This document shows positions 60,101 to 64,000 of a stretch of DNA of 64,000 nucleotides, one piece after another (position 1 is the first letter of the stretch; each line of letters opens with the position of its first letter). Both the position numbers and the translations under genes were made by a program. The notes under the pieces were generated by a model that saw only the letters and a list, made by a program, of their open reading frames with translations, had not been told where the DNA came from and ran no database searches. This DNA comes from Costus lasius (lineage: Eukaryota; Streptophyta; Magnoliopsida; Zingiberales; Costaceae). The stretch lies in assembly GCA_027563935.2 (NCBI GenBank), contig CM050447.1, positions 13,980,501 through 14,044,500 of the forward strand, read 5' to 3'.

Positions 60101-61502
60101 TGTTGTCACGCCCCGGTCGGAACGGTAAAAAAAAAGCGCTTATCCGCTTCCTAGAGCCGTCCGGCGGAACACCGGAACGTGATCGCGCTAGGATTTTCGG
60201 ACCGAATCTCGTCCCCAAATTCGAAACCCTAGTTCCCCGCTCACTTTTTCTTCCCAAATTACAATTCACTCAAGGAAAACCCTAATCCTAATTAGGAAAT
60301 CTGAAAAGAATCAAAACCCTAAATCAAAATACCTCACTGGTCAAAATCAATTTTGACCAAACAGTGCCGCTCGTTTGATTTCGATTTCGCTCAGCTGATG
60401 TCACGCTGACGTCAGCCCTTCCGATTTCGTCCGCCGCGCCGAAATTTCTTTGCTGACGTCCTTGCTTGCGTCAGCGACGAATTCGATTTCGATTTCGAAA
60501 TCGAAATCCGAAATACGTCGTTGACCGTTGACTCGTCCTCGATTCGAACACTGGTAACGCGTTCGTCATCTTCTTCATCTCTCCCACGACGCCGCCTGCG
60601 TCGTGATTCCGACCAAGCGCCGACGCGCTCGTAAGCTCACCGAAGAGGAACGGCCGATTGTGGAAAGGGCCGCCTGCTCCACTCTTCCTCAGCTCCGACG
60701 ACGTCGTTCACCGTCGCCATCTACAACAATGACGAAGAAGCACAGAGCCACCGGAAACAGGGGAAGCAAGGAGGTACTGCCGCCGGAGAAGAAGCACAGG
60801 GGAAGGGAAAGCTTCACTTTATTCCTTCGTAAATCAAAGTTACAAAACCCTTCACCTCTCGTCTCTCTTCCTCACGTCGGCGGTGTCGCTAGCCACAGTT
60901 TACAGACGCTCGCGGAGTTCTCTCTTCTCTCTCGATCACGTCTCTCAAGCTTTCACTCCAAGCTTTCCGTCGCTCACCCCTCGCCTGATGATCTCGCCGA
61001 AGGTCCTTGCTCGATCGCCCTTCTGCTCCTTTTAAAGAGAGGAAGCCGCCTTCAATCCGTTCTCCGCGACCGCGTCTTCCGTTGTTGAAGACGACGCCGC
61101 CGCGCCGCACATCAACTCCCGATTTCTCCGCTCCGCGTCCGAAGCTTGCGGAGGAGACGACTCCGTTGCGTCGCCAGACCTGGTCGCCGCCTCTCCTCTC
61201 GACGTCGTCTACGCCCGCGTCGTCCGCTTCAATCGCCGCCGCTGAGCCTCGCCTTGAAGCCGCCCACGTCCTTTGGCGTCGTCATCCGAGTATCTCGGTG
61301 CAGACAAAGCCCGCGGAACAGGGGATGAAGCCGCCGCCTCACCTCGCGGACGAGTTCCGCTGCTGCACGCGAGCCTCGAATCTCAGTCAACATCGAATGC
61401 TGACCGGGCGTTTAGGCTCCACCTTGATTTCCTTTGGGCTCGATTTGGGCTTGATTGGTCTCCCTCTCCTCTGGGCTGAACCGGGGAGCCCAGGGCCTAA
61501 CA
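60101..61502 (-). repeat. LTR 1 of the gag-only element
   Basis: About 1.4 kb, CpG-rich. It holds a perfect 24-bp palindrome at 60485-60508 (GATTTCGATTTC and its mirror complement). Long ORFs such as 60,603-61,088 and 61,007-61,609 lie inside it and have no domain. Confidence 0.88.
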
Positions 61503-61557
61503 ATTCTCCCCGGCCCAACTTGGACATCGCCTTCGATGTCCGGCGCGGGCGTCCCGC

Positions 61558-63072
61558 TCAACGCCGACTAGCGAGCCACCGCTCTTGCTTGGCGCAGTTA
61601 CCCTCGTAGCACTCTTTCCAGGTCTGTTCCCTCTTGCGTTGGAGCTTCTCGTAGTTCGCACGTTGCCTTGCGTTGTCTTCTGCTTCTATCTCTTCCCAAG
61701 ACTTCGGTGAAGTCTTTTCCTCCACTGCTTGCTTATACGTCTTTTTCTCCGGTGGAGGGTTCGCATCTCCGGAGCTCGTCTTCTGCTCGACGTTGCCCTT
61801 GCCGACTGCGTCTTTCGGCTCTGCTTCTGCGGGGGTCGGTGATGATCCTCCTGCGACCACTGAGGCAATGCGCACAACTCCTATGTGAGCATCTACTGGT
61901 TCCTCGTCATGCACCACCGCCGATTTCTCCGCTGGCTCCCGATGCACAATCGCTGCGATTGCGTTCACCCGCTGTCGATTTGGACAGTCGCGTATCCGAT
62001 GCGGTCCCTTGCACAAGAAGCAGGCAATCAGTCTCAGTTGACCTTGCCCTCGCTCTGCAGGTCGAGCATGCTCCTGCCATGTTGGTTGCCCTCTGTTTTG
62101 TCGGGGGGAGAGCCTCTCTCTCTCTGGCGCTCTGGGTCTGGGTGGAGATGGTCGTTTCGGGGGCGACCTTTGTGCTCTCTGAAAGGTGGTCCCTGAAGTC
62201 CTCTGGTCCACCAGAGACTCGGCTATAGCTGCAGCAGTCCTCCAGTCCTGCGGCGCATGTCGTTGGACCTCCGTTGCCGCCCAAGGTTGGAGATTCCGGA
62301 GGAAGAAGTACCTCCTATCTCCCTCCGCCATCTCGGGTAGCTCCAACATCAGCGCGGAGAACGCCCTGACATACTCCTGGATCGTCCCTGTATGCTTTAG
62401 CCGATCCACCGCCTCTCGCGCTTGGTCCACCGAGTTTCCGGGAAGGAACTGCTGCCGCAGTTCCTCTCGGAACACCTCCCATGTCCAACTAGCCGTCTCT
62501 GATGTCGAATCAACTTTGGTTCTCCACCAAAGTTTTGCATCATCTGAGAGATATGTTGTGCACACCCTCACCTTCTCCTGATCTGTGACATGGTTAGCCT
62601 CAAAATATTGTTGCATGTCCCAAAGGAAGTTACCCAATACTTTTGCAGATCTGGCCCCTTTGAACATTGCAGGTTCTGGGGTGCGAACCTTCCCGTTGCC
62701 GTTGGGACCCCCGTACTCCGCCCTGGTTGCTGTAAGGCCGCCCCCTTGGGCCTGCGCCAGTGCCATGCGTGTCACCGCAAGATCAGCCAAGATCTGCTGT
62801 TGCGCTGCCACGGAGTTGGCTTACTGTGTCGTTAAGGTCGCTACTTGTCCTTGCAAGGTTGCCACCTACTGTTGTAGCGCTGCCATCCCTTCAACGTTTT
62901 GCTGGGCTTCAGCCATCCCAGCCAAAGTTTGTTGAAGGGCAACAATTTGCAACCTTTGCTCCTCTACCGTGCGATGGATTTCCTCCACCTGAGGAACTAC
63001 CGCATCTCGGCTATTCCCCGTCAAACCGAGCCCCTGCTCGATCCGGGCAATGCGATCTCCTTGATTCACCAT
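61558..63072 (-). pseudogene. Ty3/gypsy-type gag with two in-frame stops
   Basis: A 505-codon frame starts MVNQGDRIARIEQ just inside the primer-binding site. The first 100 codons are Gln/Ala-rich and probably coiled coil. The retrotransposon gag core follows (FLWDMQQYFEANHV, AKLWWRTKVD, FREELRQQFLPGN, FSALMLELPEM), then a basic Pro/Arg-rich stretch. The zinc knuckle is CFLCKGPHRIRDC, of the type common in chromoviruses. The tail is acidic and Lys-rich (YKQAVEEKTSPKSWEEIE). Stops are TAG at 62866-62868 and TAA at 62821-62823, both right after Gln-coding CAG. If real, they cut off the coiled coil. The element could be moved in trans by a full-length gypsy relative. Confidence 0.87.
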
Positions 63073-63101
63073 GCTGTTGAATCACTTTAAGCTCTGATAC
63101 C

Positions 63102-64000
63102 TGTTGTCACGCCCCGGTCGGAACGGTCTAAAAACAGCGCTTATCCGCTTCCTAGAGCCATCCGGCGGAACACCGGAACGTGATCGCGCTAGGGTTTCCG
63201 GACCGAATCTCATCCCCAAATTCGAAACCCTAGTTCCCCGCTCACTTTTTCTTCCCAAATTACAATTCACTCAAGGAAAACCCTAACCCTAATTAGGAAA
63301 TCCGAAAAGAATCAAAACCCTAAATCAAAATACCTCACTAGTCAAAATTAATTTTGACCAAACAGTGCCGCTCGTTTGATTTTGATTTCGCTCGGCTCAC
63401 ATCAGCCCTTCCGATTTCGTCCGCCGCGCCAAAATTTCTTTGCTGACGTCCTTGCTTGCGTCAGCGACGAATTCGATTTCGATTTCGAAATCGAAATCCG
63501 AAATACGTCGTTGACCGTTGACTCGTCCTCGAGTCGAACACTGGTAACTCGTTCGTCGTCTTCTTCGTCTCTCCCACGACGCCGCCTGCGTCGTGATTCC
63601 GACCAAGTGCCGACGCGCTCGTAAGCTCACCGAAGAGGAACGGCCGATTGTGGAAAGGGCCGCCTGCTCCGCTCTTCCTCAGCTCCGACGACGTCGTTCA
63701 CCGTCGCCGTCTACAACAACGACGAAGAAGCACAGAGCCACCGGAAACAGGGGAAGCAAGGAGGTACTGCCGCCGGAGAAGAAGCACAGGGGAAGGGAAA
63801 GCTTCACTTTATTCCTTCGTAAATCAAAGTTACAAAACCCTTCACCTCTCGTCTCTCTTCCTCACGTCGGCGGCGTCGCTTGCCACCGTTTACAGACGCT
63901 CGCGGAGTTCTCTCTTCTCTCTCGATCACGTCTCTCAAGCTTTCACTCCAAGCTTTCCGTCGCTCACCCCTCGCCTGATGATCTCGCCGAAGGTCCTTGC
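63102..64000 (-). repeat. LTR 2 of the gag-only element, cut by the window edge
   Basis: Matches LTR 1 closely apart from substitutions and a roughly 13-bp length difference near 63,400 (the part reading GATGTCACGCTGACG in LTR 1 is shortened). It carries the same 24-bp palindrome at 63475-63498. Confidence 0.9.

Larger units (their letters stand above)
60000..64000 (-). mobile_element. Tandem array of a gag-only (TR-GAG-like) LTR retrotransposon
   Basis: From the left: a truncated internal piece (60,000-60,100), an LTR (60101-61502), a complete internal region (61503-63101), and a second LTR (63102 to beyond the window). LTR ends on the plus strand are TGTTGTCACGCC and GGGCCTAACA. Beside each LTR, GCTCTGATACC is the reversed primer-binding site, so the element lies on the minus strand. 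A purine tract, GGGGAGAAT, abuts the left LTR. The 1.6-kb internal region encodes only gag; there is no protease, reverse transcriptase, RNase H or integrase. The left truncation joins the lectin-kinase flank directly at about 59,999. Any right-hand boundary lies outside the window. Confidence 0.88.

Noticed and set aside
60603..61609. 161- and 200-codon plus-strand ORFs
   Set aside because: Inside LTR 1 of the gag-only element and antisense to its transcription; no domain.

Overview
The window is nuclear DNA of a flowering plant, most likely a monocot outside the grasses. It has spliced plant genes, dense LTR retrotransposons, MITEs and AT-rich spacers. The predicted G-protein beta subunit reads closer to the rice protein than to the Arabidopsis one from memory; no alignment was run, so the lineage is an inference.

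Layout. (1) 0.4-9.3 kb, minus strand: a complete six-exon heterotrimeric G-protein beta gene of 379 codons. Its 6.4-kb second intron holds a tandem array of a small TRIM retrotransposon (four LTRs, three internal regions, one 5-bp target duplication). (2) 10-12.4 kb: a GC-rich island with a doubtful 59-codon ORF, a CACTA-like element carrying a minisatellite, and a MITE. (3) 13.3-20.4 kb, minus: Copia-1, a full-length Ty1-copia element with three in-frame stops and another solo LTR nested in its 3' LTR. (4) 20.6-22.8 kb: a 2.2-kb solo LTR with a perfect target duplication. (5) 24.6-29.9 kb, minus: a two-exon gene of the At1g01500 family (306 aa, C-terminal membrane segment) with a probable leader exon. 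(6) 30.3-31.0 kb, minus: a decayed methyltransferase pseudogene. (7) 31.4-35.2 kb: a possible solo LTR with a tRNA-like segment, and a foldback-like element with a proline-codon-rich GC minisatellite. (8) 36.6-39.8 kb, plus: an LRR receptor kinase of the HAIKU2/RLK7 type, intact except for one extra base.

(9) 40.2-60 kb: a tandem segmental duplication of an L-type lectin receptor kinase locus. Copy A (about 40.23-49.0 kb) took a MITE, a non-autonomous LTR element (LARD) with a nested solo LTR, a short solo LTR inside the kinase region, and several small indels. Copy B (about 51.86-59.95 kb) is otherwise open but split by Copia-2, a young Ty1-copia element whose 444-bp LTRs differ at two positions by eye. 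Each copy keeps the empty site for insertions in the other, so order and boundaries can be read directly. (10) 60-64 kb, minus: a tandem array of a gag-only LTR element of TR-GAG type, truncated on the left and running off the window on the right.

The host genes would encode signalling parts (G beta, an LRR kinase, lectin kinases), but nothing shows they act together. The remarkable content is retrotransposon structure: two multi-LTR arrays, gag-only and coding-free elements, and a duplicated receptor locus that records its own insertion history. All homology statements come from reading translations by eye; no database search was possible.
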